A stretch of DNA of 6,840 nt from Bacillota bacterium. Its GTDB lineage: Bacteria > Bacillota > Clostridia > Acetivibrionales > DSM-1351. Below are positions 1-5,507 of this stretch, piece by piece; positions within the stretch are counted from its first letter, which is position 1; every line of letters begins with the position of its first letter. A model generated the notes under the pieces. That model saw only the letters and a list, made by a program, of their open reading frames with translations. It did no database searches and was not told the DNA's origin. The stretch spans positions 1 to 6,840 of the forward strand of contig JAEVZU010000234.1 of the NCBI GenBank assembly GCA_023392075.1. The letters run 5' to 3'. A program made the translations under genes and the position numbers.

Positions 1-2
1 AA

Positions 3-272
3 ATGTTTTTGCATATAGGTGGAGATGTAGTTATTCCTATTAAAAATGTTATTGCTATTATGGATATTGATACTACAACAATTTCAAAGGATACAAAGGA
101 GTTTTTAAAGATAGCTGAAGAGGAAGGGTTTATTGAGAGTATATCTGAGGATCTCCCAAAATCTTTTATTATAACTGAAACTGATAAGAAAAGTAAGATT
201 TATTTGTCACCCATATCATCAGTTACTCTTCAAAAGAGATCAAGCTTTATAAGTGAAATTTCAAACGTATAA
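3..272 (+). CDS. remB: RemB/YaaB-like DUF370 family protein, extracellular matrix regulator homologue
   Basis: This 89-residue protein starts MFLHIGGDVVIPIKNVIAI and has the DUF370 layout: a strand-rich N-terminal half (residues 1-20) and a conserved C-terminal block, YLSPISSVTLQKRSSF (about 67-82). It resembles Bacillus subtilis YaaB/RemB, which sits at the same place between recF and gyrB. The family relative RemA is a DNA-binding activator of matrix and osmolyte genes; the role of RemB is less clear. The ATG at position 3 gives the family's normal N-terminus, so the gene is complete although its ribosome binding site lies outside the window. It ends 31 bp before gyrB with no terminator between, so the two are probably co-transcribed with upstream dnaA/recF-side genes. 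The family call is firm; a matrix-regulating function in this organism is only inferred. Confidence 0.88.
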   Translation: MFLHIGGDVVIPIKNVIAIMDIDTTTISKDTKEFLKIAEEEGFIESISEDLPKSFIITETDKKSKIYLSPISSVTLQKRSSFISEISNV

Positions 273-280
273 ATGTTTTT

Positions 281-287
281 GAAAGGA
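281..287 (+). promoter_or_regulatory. Distant Shine-Dalgarno-like site for gyrB
   Basis: The only purine-rich anti-16S match in the remB-gyrB gap is GAAAGGA. It ends 16 nt before the gyrB ATG at 304, much farther than the usual 5-10 nt. There is no other in-frame ATG, GTG or TTG between this site and 304, and the GyrB N-terminus is normal from that ATG. Either the start uses an unusually long spacer, or translation relies partly on coupling to remB, which ends at 272. Confidence 0.45.
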
Positions 288-303
288 CGAAAAACACAAC
301 ATC

Positions 304-2232
304 ATGAGTGATATTAATAATGTAAATTCATATGATGAAAGTCAGATTCAGGTTTTGGAAGGTCTTGAGGCTGTTAGAAAAAGACCGGGAATGTATATTG
401 GAAGCACTTCCTTAAGAGGATTGCATCATCTGGTATACGAAATAGTTGCGAATAGTGTGGATGAAGCACTTGCCGGAAGGTGCGATGAAATAAGAGTTGT
501 TGTCCATAAGGATAATTCCGTTACTGTTACCGATAACGGAACAGGAATACCTGTTGGTGCTCATCCTAAAATGGGAATATCTACTCTTGAAGTAGTACAT
601 ACTATTCTTCATGCCGGCGGTAAGTTCGGAAGTGGTGCGTATAGCGTATCAGGAGGTCTTCACGGTGTTGGTGCGTCTGTTGTTAACGCATTGTCTGAAA
701 GTATGGAAGTTGAAGTAAAAAGAGAAGGGCATATTTTCCGGCAGAAATATTCAAAAGGCGCAGTTGTTACTCCTGTAGAGATAATCGGTGATACTGAGGA
801 TCATGGTACAAAAACTACCTTTAAGCCTGATACAGAAATATTTGAGGATATTGTTTTCGATTTTGAAAGCATGCTGACAAGATATAGAGAAATGGCTTTT
901 CTAAATAGGGGCATAAAAATTACTCTCGTTGATGAAAGACCTGAAGAGCCAATAATTAAAAATCTTCATTATGAAGGCGGAATAATTTCCTTTGTTGAGT
1001 ATCTTAATAAGACAAAGGACACAATTCATGACAATGTTATATTTGTGGAAGGCAATAAGGATGCAAATATTGTTGAAATAGCAATGCAATATAATGACGG
1101 ATATAATGAGAATGTATTCAGTTATGCAAATAATATAGCTACTACTGAAGGCGGAACTCATTTAACAGGTTTTAGGACAGCAATAACAAAAGTGTTTAAT
1201 GATTATGCACGCAAATATAATTTTATAAAAGAGAGTGATAAAAATCTTTCAGGTGAAGATGTACGAGAAGGTCTCACTGCAGTTATAAGTGTCAAGCTTC
1301 CTGAGCCGCAGTTTGAAGGACAGACTAAAACAAAACTGGGTAATAGTGAAATTCGTACTCTTGTAGAAAATATTTTAACGGACAGGTTATCAAGTTTTCT
1401 TGAAGAAAACCCTTCAGTTGGAAAAATTATTCTTGAGAAATGTTTAACTGCCGCCAGGGCAAGAGAAGCCGCAAGAAAAGCAAGGGAATTAACAAGAAGA
1501 AAAAGTGCTTTGGATACAAGTACTCTTCCCGGAAAGCTCGCCGACTGTTCGGAAAAGGATCCTTCTGTTACTGAGATATTCATTGTTGAGGGAGATTCCG
1601 CCGGAGGATCTGCAAAGCAGGGAAGAGACAGAAGAATTCAGGCAATACTTCCACTTTGGGGAAAAATGCTGAATGTCGAAAAGTCAAGAATTGACAAAGT
1701 CTTTGATAATGAGAAGCTTTCACCTGTTATCATTGCGTTGGGTGCTGGAATAGGTGATGATTTCGATACCAGTAAATTAAGATACGATAAGGTAATAATA
1801 ATGGCAGATGCCGATGTGGACGGATCACATATACGAATGTTGCTGCTTACCTTCTTCTTCAGATATATGAGGCCTTTGGTCGAAAAAGGACATGTGTATA
1901 TTGCAATGCCTCCGCTTTTCAAAGTATATAAGGGTAAAGAAGAATATTATGCATACGACGACAGACAGGTAGAAAAAATTTACCGTGATAAAGGTTGGAG
2001 AAAAGAAGATCAAAATGTAAATATTCAGAGATATAAGGGCCTTGGCGAGATGAATCCGGATCAGCTCTGGGAGACAACAATGAATCCTGAGACAAGATCA
2101 ATTATGAAGGTAGAGCTTGAAGATGCAATCACTGCTGATGAAGTATTCAGTACTTTTATGGGTGATAAGGTTGAACCGAGAAAAGAATATATCCATCTTC
2201 ATGCAAAGGATGTTACAAATCTTGATTTTTAA
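304..2232 (+). CDS. gyrB: DNA gyrase subunit B (type IIA topoisomerase ATPase/TOPRIM subunit)
   Basis: GyrB (642 residues) pairs with GyrA in the cytoplasm to introduce negative supercoils using ATP. Visible domains: an N-terminal GHKL ATPase (about 1-225) with QIQVLEGLEAVRKRPGMYIG, catalytic Glu46, Mg-binding Asn50, D77-N-G-T-G-I-P83 and the GGLHGVG lid (117-123); a transducer domain with ATP-contacting QTKTKLGN (340-347); a TOPRIM domain with EGDSAGG (E429 onward) and DADVDG (D502, D504, D506); and the C-terminal IQRYKGLGEMNPDQLW tail. The length is typical for Gram-positive GyrB, without the Gram-negative C-terminal insert. Compared with E. coli, Ala49 replaces Asp45, Thr80 replaces Arg76 and Trp452 replaces Lys447; the coumarin-contact Arg (Arg140, E. 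coli 136) is kept. No gyrA follows, unlike in B. subtilis. ParE is a possible alternative, but the remB neighbour and the sequence favour GyrB. Confidence 0.96.
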   Translation: MSDINNVNSYDESQIQVLEGLEAVRKRPGMYIGSTSLRGLHHLVYEIVANSVDEALAGRCDEIRVVVHKDNSVTVTDNGTGIPVGAHPKMGISTLEVVHTILHAGGKFGSGAYSVSGGLHGVGASVVNALSESMEVEVKREGHIFRQKYSKGAVVTPVEIIGDTEDHGTKTTFKPDTEIFEDIVFDFESMLTRYREMAFLNRGIKITLVDERPEEPIIKNLHYEGGIISFVEYLNKTKDTIHDNVIFVEGNKDANIVEIAMQYNDGYNENVFSYANNIATTEGGTHLTGFRTAITKVFNDYARKYNFIKESDKNLSGEDVREGLTAVISVKLPEPQFEGQTKTKLGNSEIRTLVENILTDRLSSFLEENPSVGKIILEKCLTAARAREAARKARELTRRKSALDTSTLPGKLADCSEKDPSVTEIFIVEGDSAGGSAKQGRDRRIQAILPLWGKMLNVEKSRIDKVFDNEKLSPVIIALGAGIGDDFDTSKLRYDKVIIMADADVDGSHIRMLLLTFFFRYMRPLVEKGHVYIAMPPLFKVYKGKEEYYAYDDRQVEKIYRDKGWRKEDQNVNIQRYKGLGEMNPDQLWETTMNPETRSIMKVELEDAITADEVFSTFMGDKVEPRKEYIHLHAKDVTNLDF

Positions 2233-2272
2233 TTTTATGATATATGAAATTAGAAGTTCGTGTTAAAATTAG

Positions 2273-2320
2273 CCTATTTCATAAACATTTATTAATGTAT
2301 ATGAAATAGGTTTTTATTTT
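2273..2320 (+). terminator. Intrinsic terminator of the remB-gyrB unit
   Basis: A perfect 11-bp stem (CCTATTTCATA at 2273-2283 with TATGAAATAGG at 2300-2310) extends inward through one mismatch by five more pairs to a 4-nt loop. It is followed by TTTTTATTTT (2311-2320). It lies 40 bp after the gyrB stop. The last T of the run is also the first base of a parS site, so terminator and parS abut directly. Confidence 0.9.
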
Positions 2321-2335
2321 GTTTCACGTGAAACA
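2320..2335. promoter_or_regulatory. parS: parS centromere site 1 (ParB binding)
   Basis: The sequence TGTTTCACGTGAAACA is a perfect 16-bp palindrome and an exact match to the established chromosomal parS consensus, where ParB nucleates and slides out as a CTP clamp. It sits directly after the gyrB terminator. The identity with the second site extends five more bases (2320-2340 equals 3021-3041). The parB gene encoded at 3924-4766 supplies the matching protein. Confidence 0.96.
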
Positions 2336-2524
2336 TTTTATAGTCTCAAGCGAAAGGTAAATTATAAGATTAATAGGTGAATAATACTTAGTTATTATTA
2401 AATGTTAAGGACATTGAAATGAGTGGTAGGGTTAATCCGCTGCCGAAGCTGGAGAATTATTAAATTTTTATTTAATGCTATGAAATCTCCTTTATTTGCC
2501 TTATATCGGTAAAGAATATAAATT

Positions 2525-2557
2525 TTTATTACATTTTGTGGCCGCTATGCGGCTCAT
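2525..2557 (+). repeat. 33-bp imperfect direct repeat, copy 1, with GC dyad
   Basis: This copy matches 2709-2741 at 27 of 33 positions without gaps (shared core TTTATTA, ATTTTG, GGCCGC, GCGG). Its centre is a small stem, GCCGC-tat-GCGGC (2541-2553). In a strongly AT-rich interval such a GC-rich dyad stands out. The two copies are in the same orientation, 184 bp apart start to start. Confidence 0.7.
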
Positions 2558-2561
2558 GGAG

Positions 2562-2604
2562 GGTTGCTTAAAAACTTTGCTAACGTTCGTCTTTTAAACT
2601 AACC
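2562..2604 (+). repeat. Imperfect inverted repeat (hairpin) in the parS interval
   Basis: GGTT plus TTAAAA (2562-2573) can pair with TTTTAA plus AACC (2592-2604) around a small asymmetric bulge (gc versus act). The loop of about 18 nt contains the palindrome AACGTT. There is no T-run after it, so it is not a standard terminator. It lies 5 bp after repeat copy 1 and may belong to the same repetitive element. Confidence 0.5.
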
Positions 2605-2708
2605 TGTGAATTTATATCTTTGCGAAATATTCAAATTATTTGAAATACTTTGAAAGCACACATGGCAATTAACATTCTTATTCGCCAAATTGCGATAAAT
2701 GATGTAGG

Positions 2709-2741
2709 TTTATTAGATTTTGCGGCCGCAAGGCGGTTAAT
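2709..2741 (+). repeat. 33-bp imperfect direct repeat, copy 2, with GC dyad
   Basis: This is the second copy of the repeat at 2525-2557. Its central stem is GCCGC-aag-GCGGT, so the same five-pair stem is kept with a G-U closing pair while the three loop bases differ. It contains a NotI-type octamer, GCGGCCGC (2722-2729), which is rare in AT-rich DNA. Flanking sequence beyond the 33 bp does not align between copies. Confidence 0.7.
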
Positions 2742-2996
2742 ATAAAAACTGTTATTTATACAAATAATCATATGGGAAGTATAAATATAAACTTACTTGA
2801 GATTGCTGGAGAATATATTGAAATTAACTGAGTAGAAAGCTGTTTATGTTTTACAGAATATTAGATAGTTTTAAAATTTATAGTGCTGTTCAAAGAATAG
2901 AGATTATATTTTATCACTTTTACTTTGAATAATTTTTAATGTAGTTGAATAAGTTTTATATTATACCCATTTGAATATAAAAATACCATAATTTAC

Positions 2997-3005
2997 TGCT
3001 ATAAT
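2997..3005 (+). promoter_or_regulatory. Candidate distal parA promoter (extended -10)
   Basis: TGCTATAAT is a perfect -10 hexamer with the extended TG motif. No good -35 exists at 16-18 bp; TTGAAT at 2971-2976 is 23 bp away, so the call rests on the extended -10. A transcript would start near 3012 and run straight into parS site 2, where ParB could block it. Confidence 0.45.
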
Positions 3006-3020
3006 ATATTAAAAAATGAA

Positions 3021-3036
3021 TGTTTCACGTGAAACA
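3021..3036. promoter_or_regulatory. parS: parS centromere site 2 (ParB binding)
   Basis: This is a second exact TGTTTCACGTGAAACA, identical to site 1 and continuing identical to 3041. It lies 109 bp upstream of the parA start, between the two candidate promoters and 22 bp upstream of the -35 of the proximal one. ParB loaded here would occupy the control region of its own operon. Confidence 0.96.
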
Positions 3037-3058
3037 TTTTACTTTTCAATTAATTTCT

Positions 3059-3087
3059 TTGTAATATTATTTCCCCTATGATATAAT
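3059..3087 (+). promoter_or_regulatory. Candidate main parA-parB promoter
   Basis: TTGTAA (3059-3064), a 17-bp spacer and TATAAT (3082-3087) form a sigma-A-type promoter, strengthened by an extended TG at 3079-3080. Transcription would begin near 3094, giving a leader of about 50 nt before parA. Confidence 0.65.
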
Positions 3088-3104
3088 TTTCAAATGGAGA
3101 TTGA

Positions 3105-3126
3105 TGAGTAAGGGTTAATTTACTCA
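3105..3126 (+). other. Hairpin in the parA leader, next to the ribosome binding site
   Basis: TGAGTAA (3105-3111) pairs perfectly with TTACTCA (3120-3126) around an 8-nt loop. The stem ends two bases before the AAGGAG of parA. It could modulate ribosome access or leader stability; a function is inferred only from its position. Confidence 0.45.
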
Positions 3127-3128
3127 AT

Positions 3129-3134
3129 AAGGAG
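3129..3134 (+). promoter_or_regulatory. Ribosome binding site of parA
   Basis: AAGGAG lies 10 nt upstream of TTG at 3145. This site decides the start: it supports the non-ATG codon TTG, which gives the standard ParA N-terminus (residues 2-10 AKIIAIANQ). Confidence 0.85.
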
Positions 3135-3144
3135 TGAGATTTTT

Positions 3145-3918
3145 TTGGCGAAGATAATAGCCATTGCAAACCAAAAAGGTGGAGTTGGAAAGACAACAAC
3201 AGCGGTAAATTTAAGTGCATGCCTTGCCTATAAGGGTAAGAAGGTCTTAGTTATTGACATAGACCCTCAAGGTAATACTACAAGTGGCCTGGGGGTGGAC
3301 AAAAAATCAATTAGCCAATCAGTGTATGATGTAATTATTAATGATGAAGCAATTGAAAATACTTTGGTTAAAACCTGTATCGATAATCTTATGTTGTGTC
3401 CATCCAATATACAACTTGCAGGTGCAGAAGTTGAACTGGTATCTGTAATATCAAGGGAAAACAGATTAAAGGCAGCATTGTATTACATAAAAAAAGAATA
3501 CGATTTTATTATTATTGACTGCCCGCCGTCATTAGGACTTCTCACGTTAAATTCTCTAACTGCAGCTGATACCATTTTGGTGCCTATTCAGTGCGAATAC
3601 TACGCTTTGGAGGGTTTAAGCCAATTAATGAACACTGTAAAGCTTGTTCAAAAGCATCTGAATCCTGAACTGGATGTGGAAGGTGTTGTATTAACAATGT
3701 TTGATGCCAGAACCAATCTATCTATTCAAGTGGTTGATGAAGTTAAAAAATATTTTAGAAATAAAGTTTATAGAACAGTGATACCGAGAAACGTGAGACT
3801 AAGTGAAGCTCCAAGTTTCGGGTTGCCTATAATATTGTATGATGCAAAATCAAAGGGAGCAGAATGTTATATTGAGTTGGCTGAAGAAGTAATTGAGTAT
3901 TCTGAAGAGGTGGTATAA
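3145..3918 (+). CDS. parA: Chromosome-partitioning ATPase ParA (Soj)
   Basis: ParA/Soj (257 residues) is a deviant Walker ATPase that dimerises on ATP, binds the nucleoid non-specifically and is stimulated by ParB, driving origin segregation; in Bacillus and relatives it also controls DnaA. Visible motifs: deviant Walker A KGGVGKTT (11-18, signature Lys11 and catalytic Lys16), the switch DIDPQGNTTSGLG (38-50), Walker B FIIIDCPPSLG (121-131) and the C-terminal IPRNVRLSEAPSFG block typical of the family. Its length is normal (B. subtilis Soj is about 253). It starts with TTG. It precedes parB by 5 bp, and the parB ribosome binding site lies in the parA 3' end. Two parS sites upstream support a chromosomal rather than plasmid role. 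No damage is seen. Confidence 0.96.
   Translation: MAKIIAIANQKGGVGKTTTAVNLSACLAYKGKKVLVIDIDPQGNTTSGLGVDKKSISQSVYDVIINDEAIENTLVKTCIDNLMLCPSNIQLAGAEVELVSVISRENRLKAALYYIKKEYDFIIIDCPPSLGLLTLNSLTAADTILVPIQCEYYALEGLSQLMNTVKLVQKHLNPELDVEGVVLTMFDARTNLSIQVVDEVKKYFRNKVYRTVIPRNVRLSEAPSFGLPIILYDAKSKGAECYIELAEEVIEYSEEVV
3907..3913 (+). promoter_or_regulatory. Ribosome binding site of parB inside parA
   Basis: GAGGTGG lies within the last codons of parA, 10 nt before the parB ATG at 3924. The placement implies translational coupling of the two genes. No separate promoter is evident. Confidence 0.7.
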
Positions 3919-3923
3919 TAAAT

Positions 3924-4766
3924 ATGGTAAAAAAGGGACTAGGTAAGGGGCTCGGTGCACTTATATCAAATGAAGCTACCGAGGATGAATCAGGAATAAT
4001 TGAGCTGAGAATAAACGAAATAGAGCCCAATGCCGGGCAGCCCCGTAAATATTTTGATGATGAAAAATTAGTTCAATTATCAGAGTCAATAAAACAGCAT
4101 GGAATAATTCAACCAATTATAGTAAAGAAAGATAATAACAGATATATAATAATTGCTGGTGAGAGAAGATGGCGTGCAGCCAAACTTGCCGGTTTAAGCA
4201 AAGTACCTGTATTAATAAAAGAATTTACAAATAAACAGGTAATGGAAGTAGCATTGATTGAAAATCTTCAAAGAGAAGATCTAAATCCAATTGAAGAAGC
4301 AGATGCTTTCCTTCACTTAATGAATGAGTACGATATGACTCAGGAACAAATAGCTGAGACTATTGGAAGAAGCAGACCGGCTATTGCAAACTCTCTGAGG
4401 CTGCTTGGTCTTTCCGAAGATGTAAAAAAATATATTGTAAGCGGTGACTTAACGAGTGGACATGCACGTACCCTGGTTATTTTACAGGATACCGAAGTTC
4501 AGCTGAAAGCTGCGGAATATATTATTGCAAATAAATTAAGCGTACGGGAAACTGAAAATTATATAAAAAAATTATTTCAAAATAAAAGTGAAAAGAAAAA
4601 AGTTGTTGAGAATCCGGATTTTAAGTTTGTCGAAGATAAGTTAAAAAATATATTGGGTACTAAAGTTAAATTACAAGCAAATAATAATAAAGGTAAAATT
4701 ACTATTGAGTATTTTTCAAATGACGAACTTGAAAGGTTATTAGAATTTTTTTACAAAGTTCGTTAA
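3924..4766 (+). CDS. parB: Chromosome-partitioning protein ParB (Spo0J), CTPase and parS-binding clamp
   Basis: ParB/Spo0J (280 residues) loads on parS, binds CTP, closes into a sliding clamp, recruits SMC and stimulates ParA. Parts in order: an N-terminal ParA-activating Lys-rich peptide (KKGLGKGLGALI, 3-14); the CTP-binding ParB/Srx fold with QPRKYF (39-44), GERRWRAAK (79-87) and ENLQREDLNPIEEA (113-126); a helix-turn-helix (about 138-163, TQEQIAETIGRSRPAIANSL) that reads parS; and a C-terminal dimerisation domain (about 217-280) after a Lys-rich linker. Length and motifs are typical, with no missing key residue. The perfect parS sites at 2320 and 3021 are its expected targets. Noc is the main paralogue to exclude; the ParA-activating N-terminus and the adjacent parA favour Spo0J. 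Confidence 0.96.
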   Translation: MVKKGLGKGLGALISNEATEDESGIIELRINEIEPNAGQPRKYFDDEKLVQLSESIKQHGIIQPIIVKKDNNRYIIIAGERRWRAAKLAGLSKVPVLIKEFTNKQVMEVALIENLQREDLNPIEEADAFLHLMNEYDMTQEQIAETIGRSRPAIANSLRLLGLSEDVKKYIVSGDLTSGHARTLVILQDTEVQLKAAEYIIANKLSVRETENYIKKLFQNKSEKKKVVENPDFKFVEDKLKNILGTKVKLQANNNKGKITIEYFSNDELERLLEFFYKVR

Positions 4767-4806
4767 AAAAGCGACCTTCTAAAATTCGTTTTAGTGCATT
4801 TTTTTT
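4765..4806 (+). terminator. Intrinsic terminator of the parA-parB operon
   Basis: CTAAAA-ttcg-TTTTAG (4779-4794) forms a stem capped by a TTCG tetraloop, followed by TGCA and eight T (4799-4806). An A-run and GC pair (4765-4772) can extend the pairing with the T-rich tail. It starts at the parB stop codon. Confidence 0.75.
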
Positions 4807-4878
4807 ATGTAGTAAATGATATTTGTATACAGAAACAAAATTATCCTTAAAACCGAAATTATGGGCAAATAAACTATA

Positions 4879-4904
4879 TACTAAAAAATAGGACTTTTTT
4901 AGTA
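4879..4904. other. Perfect 10-bp AT-rich inverted repeat in the leader of the DUF4446 gene
   Basis: TACTAAAAAA (4879-4888) pairs exactly with TTTTTTAGTA (4895-4904) around the 6-nt loop taggac. It lies about 30 bp before the ATG at 4933 and overlaps a possible -10 (TATACT, 4877-4882) that has no good -35. It could be an operator or an mRNA hairpin. It is not followed by a T-run. The remainder of 4807-4932 shows nothing else clear. Confidence 0.5.
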
Positions 4905-4932
4905 AGTTAGATATATAAGGAGTAATAAAAAA

Positions 4933-5466
4933 ATGGATTTTATAAATAATATTTTGAATTTACAATTTGAGATTTTGATTTTGTTTGCAATAGCCTTCTT
5001 TATTCTAATAATTAATTGTTTTATGCTTATAGCTAATATCAAAAAAACAAATAGAATAAGGACAAAATATAACAGATTTATGAATGGGCTGAGCGACAGA
5101 AATATGGAAGAGCTTTTGGAGAACTGTCTTGAATGTGTTAATACAGTTAATTCTAAAAACAGGGATATTGAATTGAAAATCAATGAAATTGAAAGAAATC
5201 TATTACAATGCATTCAAAAAGTAGGTATAATTAGATTTAATGCATTTGATAATGTAGGAAGTGATCTAAGTTTTTCAATAGCTCTGCTGGATAATAATGA
5301 TTCCGGTATAGTAATCAGTGGAATATATGCAAGAGATAGTTCTTCCACCTATGCGAAGCCTGTTGCTTTAGGAAAATCAAAATATACACTATCGGCTGAA
5401 GAAATACAGGCGATCGATATTGCCAAGAAAACCAATATTGAAAGAAACTATACTGCTCAGATATAG
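4933..5466 (+). CDS. DUF4446 family membrane protein, function unknown
   Basis: This 177-residue protein has one N-terminal membrane segment (about 13-35, hydrophobic through FAIAFFILIINCFMLIA) followed by basic residues (IKKTNRIRTK), which predicts a cytoplasmic C-terminal part. Residues about 50-92 look helical and possibly coiled. The core, KVGIIRFNAFDNVGSDLSFSIALLD (about 96-120), then SGIYARDSSSTYAKPV and a final LSAEEIQAI, matches the DUF4446 family as I know it. Such proteins are often found near parB in clostridia and other Firmicutes (established from memory, not searched). Start: ATG with AAGGAG (4917-4922) ten bases upstream. It follows the parB terminator, so it needs its own promoter, and it is co-transcribed with the next gene. 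No biochemical role is known; a link with segregation is inferred from position only. Confidence 0.85.
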   Translation: MDFINNILNLQFEILILFAIAFFILIINCFMLIANIKKTNRIRTKYNRFMNGLSDRNMEELLENCLECVNTVNSKNRDIELKINEIERNLLQCIQKVGIIRFNAFDNVGSDLSFSIALLDNNDSGIVISGIYARDSSSTYAKPVALGKSKYTLSAEEIQAIDIAKKTNIERNYTAQI

Positions 5467-5473
5467 TGTATTT

Positions 5474-5496
5474 TATGCCAGCAAGGCATATGGAGG
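5474..5496 (+). promoter_or_regulatory. Intercistronic hairpin plus GGAGG ribosome binding site
   Basis: TATGCC (5474-5479) pairs perfectly with GGCATA (5485-5490) around a 5-nt loop, and GGAGG (5492-5496) follows one base later. The GGAGG is 11 nt before ATG 5508 and supports that start over the upstream GTG at 5466. The hairpin has no T-run, so it should not terminate transcription; it may keep the ribosome binding site exposed or separate it from the upstream gene. Confidence 0.6.
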
Positions 5497-5507
5497 CCAT
5501 TCTGAAT

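Larger units (their letters stand above)
2336..3020. other. Gene-free, AT-rich interval between two parS sites
   Basis: No open frame here has credible coding length, a start with a ribosome binding site, and recognisable protein content. The interval holds an AT hairpin (ATTAAAT, TTTT, ATTTAAT at 2459-2476), a 33-bp imperfect direct repeat at 2525-2557 and 2709-2741, a longer imperfect hairpin at 2562-2604, a 15-bp palindrome (TTCAAAT-t-ATTTGAA at 2630-2644), and a 9-bp AT stem (2954-2962 with 2974-2982). A moderately GC-rich patch at 2421-2455 could fold (AGTGG with CCGCT, one G-U pair), but it matches no riboswitch class I know. I see no cluster of DnaA boxes (TTATCCACA), so this does not look like the DnaA-binding part of oriC. 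It may be decayed mobile or repetitive DNA, or a spacer kept between parS sites. Confidence 0.7.

Noticed and set aside
412..2101. Several open frames of 60-126 codons on the - strand inside gyrB
   Set aside because: They lie wholly within a strongly conserved gyrB, show no family motifs or ribosome binding sites, and are explained by codon structure of the sense gene.
2421..2455. Possible riboswitch in the moderately GC-rich foldable patch
   Set aside because: It matches no conserved riboswitch core I know, has no good promoter ahead, and is about 700 bp from the next gene.
2662..2745. A 27-codon frame starting ATG at 2662 (ends in LLDFAAARRLI) as a small protein
   Set aside because: No credible ribosome binding site or promoter is seen, it is very short, and it runs through the repeat copy. 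It is better treated as part of the repeat element.
2336..3020. DnaA-dependent replication origin
   Set aside because: By eye there is no cluster of TTATCCACA-type boxes, only scattered poor matches. AT-richness alone is not enough.
3094..3111. Five-codon upstream frame (MEIDE) in the parA leader
   Set aside because: It has no ribosome binding site and begins at or next to the predicted transcription start, so it is unlikely to be translated.
4899..5213. A 104-codon hydrophobic frame on the - strand across the DUF4446 gene
   Set aside because: It is antisense to a recognisable family gene, and its hydrophobicity reflects A-rich sense codons read in reverse.
5466..5507. GTG start at 5466 overlapping the DUF4446 stop, adding 14 residues to the TPR protein
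   Set aside because: GGAGG at 5492-5496 is well placed for ATG 5508, and the extra residues are not needed for the membrane anchor. No good ribosome binding site precedes 5466.
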